40,026 nucleotides of DNA from Candidatus Bathyarchaeota archaeon. GTDB taxonomy: Archaea > Thermoproteota > Bathyarchaeia > 40CM-2-53-6 > JALHTG01. Numbering within the stretch: the first letter of the stretch is position 1; the number at the start of each line of letters is the position of its first letter. Below the pieces are notes generated by a model. That model did no database searches, was not told where the DNA came from, and worked only from the letters and a program-made list of their open reading frames with translations. A program made the position numbers and the translations under genes. The stretch is from assembly GCA_022865705.1 (NCBI GenBank), contig JALHTG010000113.1, forward strand, positions 1 to 40,026. Direction: 5' to 3'. Below are positions 8,726 to 16,368 of this stretch, one piece after another.

Positions 8726-8893
8726 TCGAGATCAGCTCGGTGAGACATGGAGAACGGCATCAAGATAAACCGTTCGCAGTTGTGTCAACATGGAAGATGC
8801 GAGTGCAAGACAGAAGGAGTTCCATTGATTGTGTTGTGAAATTGTTTTAAGACTGTGATCAGCTGATACAGCGAGCGGTTGGAACGCCGGGGA

Positions 8894-9046
8894 GCCGGGA
8901 TAGTGTGAGACTCAGTGTCTCAGATCCCGAAGGCCGAGCGGATTAGTGCATTGTGATGCAGTCCAGAGGCGCAGGCCTTGAGTCCAAGAAAAGAAAGCCT
9001 GTGGTCCTCACGGGCCGCGGGGGTTCGAATCCCCCTCCCGGCGCCA
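8894..9046 (+). tRNA. tRNA-Ser(UGA), three introns, CCA encoded
   Basis: The acceptor stem is GCCGGGA (8894-8900) with TCCCGGC (9036-9042), discriminator G at 9043 and CCA at 9044-9046. T8-A9 follow at 8901-8902. The T-arm is GGGGG TTCGAAT CCCCC. The long variable arm GGTCC TCAC GGGCC and G73 identify serine. The anticodon stem is CAGGC (8972-8976) with GCCTG (8997-9001), and the anticodon TGA is at 8979-8981. A normal tRNA results only if three segments are removed: about 30 nt after T8-A9-G10 (8903/8904-8932/8933), 20 nt in the D-loop (8942-8961), and 13 nt after position 37 (8983-8995). The mature length is then 87 nt plus CCA. Exact intron borders in the D-arm are inferred. Confidence 0.88.
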
Positions 9047-9204
9047 AATCACCTCATTGACGTTGAACAAGATCTGCATGAAGATGTGACTGAGCATCGG
9101 TCTATCCTGTAAGATCCCTTCTAGCTCTATATTATTCCCAGTGGATCCTGAGTGACCTGCAAGAGTCAATATGAACGTGCCAGGAGTGGAGGACGTTCCA
9201 GTCA

Positions 9205-10083
9205 CTAGCATTTCTGCAACGCGTGGAGAAGCAGCTCTCGTGCTATGTTAACTGACGTGGTCTGTTTCAGAGCCTGCCAGCTAGGCGAAGCGTTGACCTC
9301 CAAGACGCAGTATCCCTGATTTGATACCTCGGCAACATCGACGCCTGAGTATTCAAGACCAAGAGTCTCTGTTGCCTTAACCGCCAGCTCTGTCAACTCA
9401 TTGGTTGGTGTGGCTGGACTTGTCTTTCCTCCCTGGGAGACATTGGATTTCCACTTCCCTGGAGGGGCCTCACGCGCCATCGCAGCAACAACGCGTTTCC
9501 CAATCACAAAGACCCGAGTGTCTTTGCACGCTGAGGGAATGTATTTCTGAACCATTATCGGTCTTCCCATCATCTCCAGGCTTTGGAAAGCATTGTAGGC
9601 CAAATCAGGGTCTTCGAATTTCATTGAACCATAGCCCATAGAGCCTATGATCGGCTTGTAGACTACCTGTTTCATCATCTTTGCTGCCTTGTAGGCCTGC
9701 AACGCACTCTCAGTCATCAATGTCGGTGGGACGGGAATGGAAGCTCGAGCCAGGTTACACATCGTCAGGAACTTGTTCCGTCCATTCAGAAGGGGCTCGA
9801 CAGGATTGATCACCTTGGCTCCTGAAAGTTCAAGGTGAGTTAACACGCCGATTCTTTTGGTTATCCTCTCACATGTCCCCCTCCCCAACCCTCTCAAGAA
9901 AACAAGGTTCTGTTTGTCAAGCTCCGTACCGCTTGCATAGAACACTGGACCCTTGTCGCTCACATATCCGGAAAGATCAACTGCACTCACAAGTGTGACA
10001 TTGTGCCCAAGCTCTTTCGCCTCTTTGGTCAGATCCTCAATGTTCCTGTCAATATCTTTTCCGTGAACTATCAATATGTTCAT
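9205..10083 (-). CDS. ATP-grasp ligase, RimK/LysX/MptN-like
   Basis: This 292-residue protein has the RimK-type ATP-grasp layout: an N-terminal pre-ATP-grasp domain (MNILIVHGKDIDRNIEDLTKEAKELGHNV), VINPVEPLLNGRNKFLTMCNLARASIPVPPTLM, the ATP-binding VVYKPIIGSMGYGSMKFED, IMVQKYIPSACKDTRVFVIGKRVVAAM, and the metal-binding SGVDVAEVSNQGYCVLEVNASPSWQAL. Relatives add glutamate or other amino acids to a carboxylate (lysine-carrier protein, ribosomal S6, F420 or methanopterin). The substrate cannot be read from sequence. Its ATG overlaps the stop codon of the upstream nuclease-like gene by four bases, which suggests translational coupling. Confidence 0.88.
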   Translation of the reverse strand: MNILIVHGKDIDRNIEDLTKEAKELGHNVTLVSAVDLSGYVSDKGPVFYASGTELDKQNLVFLRGLGRGTCERITKRIGVLTHLELSGAKVINPVEPLLNGRNKFLTMCNLARASIPVPPTLMTESALQAYKAAKMMKQVVYKPIIGSMGYGSMKFEDPDLAYNAFQSLEMMGRPIMVQKYIPSACKDTRVFVIGKRVVAAMAREAPPGKWKSNVSQGGKTSPATPTNELTELAVKATETLGLEYSGVDVAEVSNQGYCVLEVNASPSWQALKQTTSVNIARELLLHALQKC

Positions 10084-10778
10084 CTTGGCTCTCCCGTCCT
10101 CTTTGCCTTGATTGTGAGAAGGCCGTCAACAAATGGATCTATTGATGAAAGGAAGGAATTAAGTTTGAGCACTGGAACCATTGGAACTTGTCTTATGAAT
10201 CTCGGGCCCGCATCGACAAGACTCACGATGGCGGGAATGAAGTAGAGATCCTTTTCGACGCGAATTCCTAATCTGTGCATAGAGGGTTCATGTGCGGCCA
10301 AGCTTTGCACTCTTTCAACCTGTCTTGCCGCAATCTCCTCACCTATCCCCCCACGTATCCCTTTCATCCAATGTTTGCAATCTAAACAGACAACCAGCAA
10401 ATGACCAACTCCAACTACATCGATCTCTCGGCGACGATCATCTGACACAAATACGAAGTGTTTGAAGGTTGAGAATCCGTTTACCTGAAGAGACTTCGCT
10501 GCGATCTCTTCGAACTCTTGCCAGCTGAGAAACCGGCAGACCTTCTCCAAGTCAGCCCCTCGGTTCAAAGCTTCGAGAGCGATACGGAGACGCTTCTCAG
10601 TATCGAGTGAAACTGTCTCATGCTCAAGTGTCAACATTCCAAGGTCAAAGAGAGCCACAACTTGTTCACGTATCTCGTCCCCAGGGATCTTGGCCGCTTT
10701 CCTCAGATCATCGAGGGAGAATTCGCTACTATCCCTTGTAATCCTCAGAATGTTTACCAGAACATCTCTGTTAAGCAC
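10080..10778 (-). CDS. HTH plus PD-(D/E)XK nuclease-like protein
   Basis: This 232-residue protein starts with a winged-helix-like segment (FSLDDLRKAAKIPGDEIREQVVALFDLGMLTLE, residues 20-52). It continues with what looks like a restriction-endonuclease core: WQEFEEIAAKSLQVNGFSTFKH (86-107), RREIDVVGVGHLLVVCLDCKHW (116-137). Glu90 or Glu91, Asp120 and the Asp133-x-Lys135 pair fit the E...D...(D/E)xK arrangement of Mrr-like nucleases. No methyltransferase is nearby, so it is not an obvious restriction system. It overlaps the ATP-grasp gene downstream by four bases (ATGA). A GTG start is used. Possible roles are DNA repair, recombination or regulation of a mobile element; the nuclease call is moderately firm. 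Confidence 0.7.
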   Translation of the reverse strand: MLNRDVLVNILRITRDSSEFSLDDLRKAAKIPGDEIREQVVALFDLGMLTLEHETVSLDTEKRLRIALEALNRGADLEKVCRFLSWQEFEEIAAKSLQVNGFSTFKHFVFVSDDRRREIDVVGVGHLLVVCLDCKHWMKGIRGGIGEEIAARQVERVQSLAAHEPSMHRLGIRVEKDLYFIPAIVSLVDAGPRFIRQVPMVPVLKLNSFLSSIDPFVDGLLTIKAKRTGEPR

Positions 10779-10874
10779 CCAGATCCCTGAATCCTATCCT
10801 GACATCTAGCCGAAGCGCAGCATGGCCCATGGTCGCACATCTCTATATGCTTGAAGTTGCCACATTGGTTGGAC

Positions 10875-11771
10875 TCATTCTCCATGGACCTCGTTCAGCA
10901 CATCTTTATCCACTGATAGATATTGGGTCAGCGTTGTTGAAGGAGGCTTCTTGGAAACGGATGATCTGTAGGCCTTGATCCTAGTCATTGCCTCCCTTTG
11001 TCTAGGTGTTGCCTTGCCCATCATCTCAAGTATCTGTAGACAATTTTCCACTGCATAGCCATGAAAGTGATTGTTAAAGTATCCATAGACTGTATTGACT
11101 TTCTTCGCCGTCTCATCAACTTTAGGCACCCACGGTGTCAGCTCCTTCTCTTCGTACCTGTAGTCGTACCAGAGACGAGTTCCTTTTCCGTGCCATCTGA
11201 AATAGCAGAAATCAGTCGTTGTGTGGATTTCGGGAGGAAGCAAGGGTTCGTCCACAACAACATAAGCTACGCGGTGTCTCTCAAGCAGATTCCATGTCTC
11301 AGGCCTCATCCAAGAAAGGTGTCTAAACTCAACTGCGAATCTGTATTCCGCAGGAAGGATCTCGAGGAACTTCTCCATCGCTTCCGGCTGAAAGTCAAGA
11401 CTTGGCGGAAGTTGGATCAAAATGCATCTGAGTTTTCCGTTCTGCTGTAGTGGAGCCATCAACTGACAGAAACGTTTGACATCTTCATCTACCCCCTTCG
11501 TCAAGTCAAGCTTCTTCTTGTGGGTGACTATTTGAGGCATCTTTGCCGTAAAGACAAAGTCCGGATTGACATACCTCAACCACCCCATCACAGTGCGCTG
11601 AGAAGGGTAGGCGTAGAAGGTCGAGTCTATCTCTGCTGTCGTGAAGATATGCGCGTACGTTCTGAGTTTGCTGTCCCTATCCGTTTCGTATAGAACCCCT
11701 ACCCATTCACTATATGACCAACCAGACGTGCCCAGATAGATCTGGCCATTTTGAACTTGATCTGGACTCAT
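10875..11771 (-). CDS. DUF72 family protein
   Basis: This 298-residue protein is a DUF72 member, a TIM-barrel family without an agreed activity. Clear marks are IYLGTSGWSYSEWVGVLY (residues 11-28), TTAEIDSTFYAYPSQRTVMGW (45-65), FVFTAKMPQIVTHKKKL, the ILIQLPPSL strand, YRFAVEFRHLSWM, VAYVVVDEP, FCYFRWHGK and the C-terminal VYGYFNNHFHGYAVENC. All conserved histidine, aspartate and arginine positions I know from the family seem to be kept. It is divergent from a second, more distant DUF72 gene starting at 12019. Confidence 0.92.
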   Translation of the reverse strand: MSPDQVQNGQIYLGTSGWSYSEWVGVLYETDRDSKLRTYAHIFTTAEIDSTFYAYPSQRTVMGWLRYVNPDFVFTAKMPQIVTHKKKLDLTKGVDEDVKRFCQLMAPLQQNGKLRCILIQLPPSLDFQPEAMEKFLEILPAEYRFAVEFRHLSWMRPETWNLLERHRVAYVVVDEPLLPPEIHTTTDFCYFRWHGKGTRLWYDYRYEEKELTPWVPKVDETAKKVNTVYGYFNNHFHGYAVENCLQILEMMGKATPRQREAMTRIKAYRSSVSKKPPSTTLTQYLSVDKDVLNEVHGE

Positions 11772-12018
11772 GAATACCCACTAGTGGTGGCGTGGTTCGA
11801 CGAAGGGTGAGAGGTTCAGCCAGCAAAAAAGCTTCCGTCAAGGTTAATGAAAATGATGAAAACGGCCAGGGCAACATCATCCCCTATGGTCCTATGTGAA
11901 TGAGACCGATGATCGATCACCTATTCCTAGGCCCACAGACCAACCCGAAGGGCGAGGTTGCGGTGGTCTCAGCAACTATTAGAAAAGGACACGCAATTCC
12001 TATGCACGACCGACAGCT

Positions 12019-13026
12019 GTGGACTCAAGCAGGCACGCCCTTGCTAATGAGAAAAAAGAAAAAGTCATTTCCCAGTCCGAAGAAACAAGAACAGGAGATT
12101 GCGTTGACGGAATTCCTAGTCGGGCAGGAGGCTGGTCCTACTTCCAAGTTCCTGGAGAAGACTCTCTTTCAGCCTACGCCAAAGCGTTCAATTTTGTTGA
12201 AATCAATTCAACCTTCTACGAGTATCCAGAGACACGCACGGTTCGATCCTGGACAAAGAGGACACCAGGGACTTTTCAATTCTCCGTCACATGCCATCGC
12301 GATGTGACCTACAGGAACGGGATGGAACCGTCCGATGCGAACATGGCTTCACTTGAGAGGATGCTCGATATTTGTGAGATCCTGCAAGCAAACATCCTTC
12401 ACATTCAGATCCCACGAGGAACAAGGTTTGATGATGACAAGATCAAGAAGATACACAATCTACTTCATTCCGTCGACCTTGGCCGAGTGAGAATCGCTCT
12501 GGAAATTTCGGGTCTGGGAAGATCGCTTGATACACGTATGATTACGGTTATGCAAGATCTCAATCTGATCCATTGTGTGGATCTATCTCAGACGGAACCC
12601 GCTTACAAGTCTGATATTCTATATACAAGACTGTTTGGACCGACTGGAAACAATGTCTACCAATTCTCAGATGAAGAGCTCAGAGAAATAGATACCAAAG
12701 CTTCTGGGCCGGAGTTTGAAAAGTCGATCCTCGCCTTTCATGGGGTGAAAATGTACAAGGATGCGGCTAGGCTAAAGGTCTTCAAGGATACGCGAGAGTT
12801 CCCAATGGTAACTCCTAATGAAGGATTAGAATCCCTTCGCGAGGTTCTGTCGGAGGACTGCACTTTTCCGACGTCCAGCGTTGACCTGATAAAGCGTCAA
12901 GGCTGGAAGATGATTGACTTGACTTCAGAGAGAAGGATTCGAGCTGCCATCGTGTTGGAGAAGCTCCCGAATCGACAGTATTTCTCGGTTGGCGATGTAA
13001 TAACAACCCTCGGAGATCTGGAGTGA
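12019..13026 (+). CDS. Second, divergent DUF72 family protein
   Basis: The 335-residue frame carries a DUF72 core beginning near residue 37 (AGGWSYFQVPGEDSLSAYAKAFNFVEINSTFYEYPETRTVRSW). The strands FQFSVTCHRDVTY, ANILHIQIPRG, VRIALEISG and ILYTRLFG match the family layout. The first 36 residues are charged and do not look conserved. The first possible start in frame is GTG at 12019, because a TAG closes the frame at 11980-11982. The C-terminal 90 residues (FPMVTPNEGLESLREVLSEDCTFPTSSVDLIKRQGWKMIDLTSERRIRAA) extend beyond the usual domain. The start remains uncertain; the family assignment is firm. Confidence 0.82.
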   Translation: MDSSRHALANEKKEKVISQSEETRTGDCVDGIPSRAGGWSYFQVPGEDSLSAYAKAFNFVEINSTFYEYPETRTVRSWTKRTPGTFQFSVTCHRDVTYRNGMEPSDANMASLERMLDICEILQANILHIQIPRGTRFDDDKIKKIHNLLHSVDLGRVRIALEISGLGRSLDTRMITVMQDLNLIHCVDLSQTEPAYKSDILYTRLFGPTGNNVYQFSDEELREIDTKASGPEFEKSILAFHGVKMYKDAARLKVFKDTREFPMVTPNEGLESLREVLSEDCTFPTSSVDLIKRQGWKMIDLTSERRIRAAIVLEKLPNRQYFSVGDVITTLGDLE

Positions 13027-13122
13027 AGCTCTCTTTCAGCTTGCACGCCTGGGTATTCGGCGGCGACGGACAAATCTTAAGTGTGAAGATTCAGGACCTT
13101 CCGTTTGCTTTCGTGATTAATC

Positions 13123-14796
13123 TTGGGCTCGGAACGACTTGATGCCGCCAAAAGATTCCTGGTTCAGGAGATGGAAACAAGGAAGGTTCCCGGATTCTCT
13201 ACTGCAATCGTTGAGGGCACTGATGTCACATGGTCAAGAGGGTTTGGGTACTCGAATGTTGAAGAGAAGATGCATGCGACTGCGGAGACGGTCTACCGTG
13301 TCGCGTCTGTTTCTAAGCCCGTCATAACTACTGGGCTGCTTCAATGGATGGAACGAGGCAAGTTTCGTCTTGATGACCCTGTCAACAGACTCTTACGAAG
13401 TTTAAAGATAGAGACCAAGTTCAAAGAGCAGCCAACCGTAAGAAACCTCCTTTCCCACACTTCTGGCCTTCCCGTTCATGTAGATCCCGTCTGCTTTGAA
13501 CTGAAAGATGCAGTTTCTCTTGAAGAGATGATGGGAAAGTCTGCGATAACGATACTGCCTCCGAACCGCGAGATCATGTACGCCAACACCGCTTTCAACA
13601 TAGTTGGCTATCTCGTGGGGCTTTTTGCGGGAGAGCCTTACCCTGCCTACATGAAGAAGAATGTATTCGATCCTCTGGAGATGAGTTCGAGCGCTTTTGA
13701 ACAATCGCCAAAGATTAGAGGGTTGATGGCAAAGCCATACAGTCGAAACAAGCCTGAAGATCCGCTTGAGGCTGTCCGACCATGGTACGGAGGCTCAAAC
13801 CCTGAGAAGCCATGTGGCTCTCTCTTCTCATCCGTCACTGATCTTGGCAACTTCCTCATCGCACAGATGAACGGAGGTGTCTACAAGGGGCGCAGGATTT
13901 TGAAGGAAAGCACAACGCAAGAGATGCACAGACTCCAGGCAAGTGCTGGAGTTTCAAGAAGCGGTTACGCCCTCTCTTGGAAGCGGACATGGCACTATGG
14001 AAAACTCCTGCTGTCTCACACAGGAGGAAACCTAGGGTGGACAGCTCATGTCGCATTCTACCCAGAACTCAAGGTAGGCGTCGCCATTCTTTGTAACATG
14101 AACGACAACTCTGGCTGGAGACCTCCAGCCGAGAAGGCACTCCACCTACTTACAGGAGGGACGATTTCCTTCGATCCGCAGTCAGCTAGGACCGAAGTTA
14201 CTCAGCTAAAGGGCCTGGCCGGAACCTATAGCAGAGAATTTCAGAAAGGACAAGTCAAACTGGAGGGGAACGTCCTGGTTCTTGAAAGAGGACCTGAGAA
14301 GTCCTACCTCGAGAAGCTAGATGAAACACGATACTTGGTTCACGGAGGAGGAAGCGACGGAAAAGAACTCACATTCGAGTTAGATGAAAAAGGCATAGCG
14401 AAACAGTTCGATCTGGAGACTGAGGTCTTTCGACGCTATTCAGAAGACAAGCGTCCGGTCGACAGGAGTACAGATCTCACTGGGACTTGGCATGGTGACT
14501 ACGTCCATCCACATGGATATTTCACGATGGACATGAGAGTAGAGAGTCAAACAAATGCTGCGGTCGCTGACATGGACGGGAAAATGGTTCCCATCAAGGG
14601 CTTCAAGGCTGATCAAGGCAAGGTAACCGGCACGACGACATTCAAGGTCCTCCCCAACTACGTAGGCTGGGGAGCCAATGAATTCCAGGTAACACTAGAC
14701 TTGGCAGCCATCGAAGGCAGACTTGAAGGCTACGTGAACTTCAAGTCGAAGATAGGTGAATCGAAGGTACAGCTGATACTCACCAAGGTCAAATGA
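13123..14796 (+). CDS. Serine hydrolase, beta-lactamase/CubicO family S12
   Basis: This 557-residue protein has the penicillin-binding-protein/beta-lactamase fold of S12 peptidases and esterases. The catalytic Ser62-x-x-Lys65 lies in YRVASVSKP, the Tyr-x-Asn element in EIMYANTAF (Tyr152), and the third motif is HTGG at 298-301. The C-terminal part (about 360-557) holds two lipocalin-like beta regions, the first around LAGTYSREFQKGQVKLEG and the second around LTGTWHGDYVHPHGYFTMDM, as in archaeal Pab87-like enzymes. No signal peptide is seen, so it is probably cytoplasmic. TTG at 13123 is the first in-frame start after a TGA and fits the domain start. The natural substrate is unknown. Confidence 0.87.
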   Translation: MGSERLDAAKRFLVQEMETRKVPGFSTAIVEGTDVTWSRGFGYSNVEEKMHATAETVYRVASVSKPVITTGLLQWMERGKFRLDDPVNRLLRSLKIETKFKEQPTVRNLLSHTSGLPVHVDPVCFELKDAVSLEEMMGKSAITILPPNREIMYANTAFNIVGYLVGLFAGEPYPAYMKKNVFDPLEMSSSAFEQSPKIRGLMAKPYSRNKPEDPLEAVRPWYGGSNPEKPCGSLFSSVTDLGNFLIAQMNGGVYKGRRILKESTTQEMHRLQASAGVSRSGYALSWKRTWHYGKLLLSHTGGNLGWTAHVAFYPELKVGVAILCNMNDNSGWRPPAEKALHLLTGGTISFDPQSARTEVTQLKGLAGTYSREFQKGQVKLEGNVLVLERGPEKSYLEKLDETRYLVHGGGSDGKELTFELDEKGIAKQFDLETEVFRRYSEDKRPVDRSTDLTGTWHGDYVHPHGYFTMDMRVESQTNAAVADMDGKMVPIKGFKADQGKVTGTTTFKVLPNYVGWGANEFQVTLDLAAIEGRLEGYVNFKSKIGESKVQLILTKVK

Positions 14797-14797
14797 T

Positions 14798-16270
14798 TCA
14801 GTGCGTCACGTGTGTTGCTTCAGAAAATCCGTAGTGATGCTCAATCAAGTGATGATACTGCTCAGGGGGCATGAGCGAACGGAACGCTCGTTCGACAACT
14901 TCACTCAAGGCAGGATGAATATGCATTCCATCGAATATGGGCTGAGCGCTCTGCTCAGGCGTATACATCAGGTCAACGATCTCCTGAATCAGAATCGAAG
15001 CCTGCGGCCCAATTACGTGTGCTCCCAGGATCTTCCTCGTTTTCTGTTCAATCAGTACCTTCACAAAACAATTCCTTACAGCCATGGCCTCTCCCTTCGC
15101 CACATCCTGAAACCTTTGTATCCCTATCAACACATCTTCTTCGCCATATCGCGCGATCGCGTCTTTCTCTCCAAGCCCGACACTGGCAATTTCCGGACTA
15201 GTGAAGACAGCGTGCGGTACTGCATGGTAGTCCACCTTCACCTGCGCCTTCAATACCGCGTTGTAGTACACGACTAAAGACTCATAGTTCGCCACGTGTT
15301 TGAAAGGGTACCTGCCCTTTGCGTCACCAAACGCCCAGACATTCTTCTGAGAGGTTTCCAAATACTCATTGACAGTGATCCAACCATTGTCATCAGTCTT
15401 TATCCCTCCTCTTTCAGGATGAAGTATGTCCGTGTTCGGGCCTCTTCCTGCCGCAACGAGTACTTCGTCTGCCACTATTTCCTTGCGTTCTCCATTCTCC
15501 CTGTTGACAGCAACAACTCTCTTCTTCCCAGCCGGCGTCATCCCCACCTCAGTGACTTCATGGTTAGTGACAATGGTCATGTGTCTCTCGAGATTCCATT
15601 TCGCCAAGAGCGATACTTCCTGTTCTTCTTCCGGAAGAAATCTCGGGCTTCTGCCAATGATGGTCACTTTTGACCCCATAGCTGATAGGAAATGACCATA
15701 TTCTGCAGCTATGTACCCGCCTCCAACGATCGCAATGCTCTCAGGCAATCTATTCAACTTGAGAATAGTGTCGCTCGTAAGATAACCTACCTCTTCCAGG
15801 CCCTTTATTGGGGGTACAGAGGGTTTTGATCCAGTGCATAGGAATATCATCCCGGACTTGATGACTTCGCCGCCTACCTTCAATGTGTATGGAGCGATGA
15901 ATTCTGCAACAGTGTGATAGTAGTCGATGTTCTTGGAATGTGAGAGGCCTTCTCTGATGGCTTCGATGTCTTGGTAGATGAGATTCCTCATCCTTTCCAT
16001 GACCATTTGGAAATCGGTTCTTTTGAGATCGACGTCTATTCCAAAATCCTTTGCCCTCTCTATCTCTCTTACCAGTTCGGCAGGGTACAATAGTATCTTT
16101 GACGGAATGCAGCCACGTGTCAGGCATATTCCGCCTGGTTCGTCCTTGTCTACGACCGCGACTCTCAGATTCGGATTCTCCCGAATCATGATGTCCACAA
16201 TGTTCATGGCAGAGCCGCTACCGATCGCTATCACGTCATATTCCTTCAAGCCAAAGCCCCGCTGCGTCAC
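14798..16270 (-). CDS. FAD-dependent disulfide oxidoreductase, dihydrolipoamide dehydrogenase-like
   Basis: This 490-residue flavoprotein has the redox disulfide GGICLTRGCIPSK (Cys49-x4-Cys54), the NAD(H)-binding SIAIVGGGYIAAEYGHFLSAMGSKV, the second FAD motif NVWAFGDAKG, and the interface acid-base pair HPALSEVVERAF (His452 and Glu457). The first FAD loop reads AIGSGSAMNIVD rather than the usual GxGPGG, closer to mycothione-reductase-type relatives. It extends some 20 residues beyond the usual end. No 2-oxoacid dehydrogenase or glycine-cleavage genes are nearby, so the physiological disulfide substrate is open. The start is GTG, with a TATA-like TTTATGG about 29 bases upstream, suggesting a nearly leaderless transcript. 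Confidence 0.88.
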   Translation of the reverse strand: MTQRGFGLKEYDVIAIGSGSAMNIVDIMIRENPNLRVAVVDKDEPGGICLTRGCIPSKILLYPAELVREIERAKDFGIDVDLKRTDFQMVMERMRNLIYQDIEAIREGLSHSKNIDYYHTVAEFIAPYTLKVGGEVIKSGMIFLCTGSKPSVPPIKGLEEVGYLTSDTILKLNRLPESIAIVGGGYIAAEYGHFLSAMGSKVTIIGRSPRFLPEEEQEVSLLAKWNLERHMTIVTNHEVTEVGMTPAGKKRVVAVNRENGERKEIVADEVLVAAGRGPNTDILHPERGGIKTDDNGWITVNEYLETSQKNVWAFGDAKGRYPFKHVANYESLVVYYNAVLKAQVKVDYHAVPHAVFTSPEIASVGLGEKDAIARYGEEDVLIGIQRFQDVAKGEAMAVRNCFVKVLIEQKTRKILGAHVIGPQASILIQEIVDLMYTPEQSAQPIFDGMHIHPALSEVVERAFRSLMPPEQYHHLIEHHYGFSEATHVTH

Positions 16271-16368
16271 AATATTGAGAACACATCACATCCCATAAAC
16301 AATTGCCCTATGTGCGCGCGTGTTTCTTTGAAAACGAATGATTTGACCTTGGGTCGTGGTCACCTAGT

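Noticed and set aside
8886-8892. GCCGGGG as an alternative 5' end of the tRNA-Ser
   Set aside because: It would pair with a G-T at the last position and leave A at position 8. GCCGGGA at 8894 pairs perfectly and restores T8-A9.
9008-9211. Minus-strand open frame of 67 codons
   Set aside because: Its end (RREGDSNPRGP) is the reverse reading of the tRNA-Ser T-arm and acceptor; it overlaps the tRNA gene.
10080-10778. Restriction-modification system
   Set aside because: A nuclease-like core is visible, but no DNA methyltransferase or specificity gene is in the window.
11900-12307. 135-codon frame overlapping the start of the second DUF72 gene
   Set aside because: It overlaps the conserved DUF72 core in another frame and its own product has no domain-like features.
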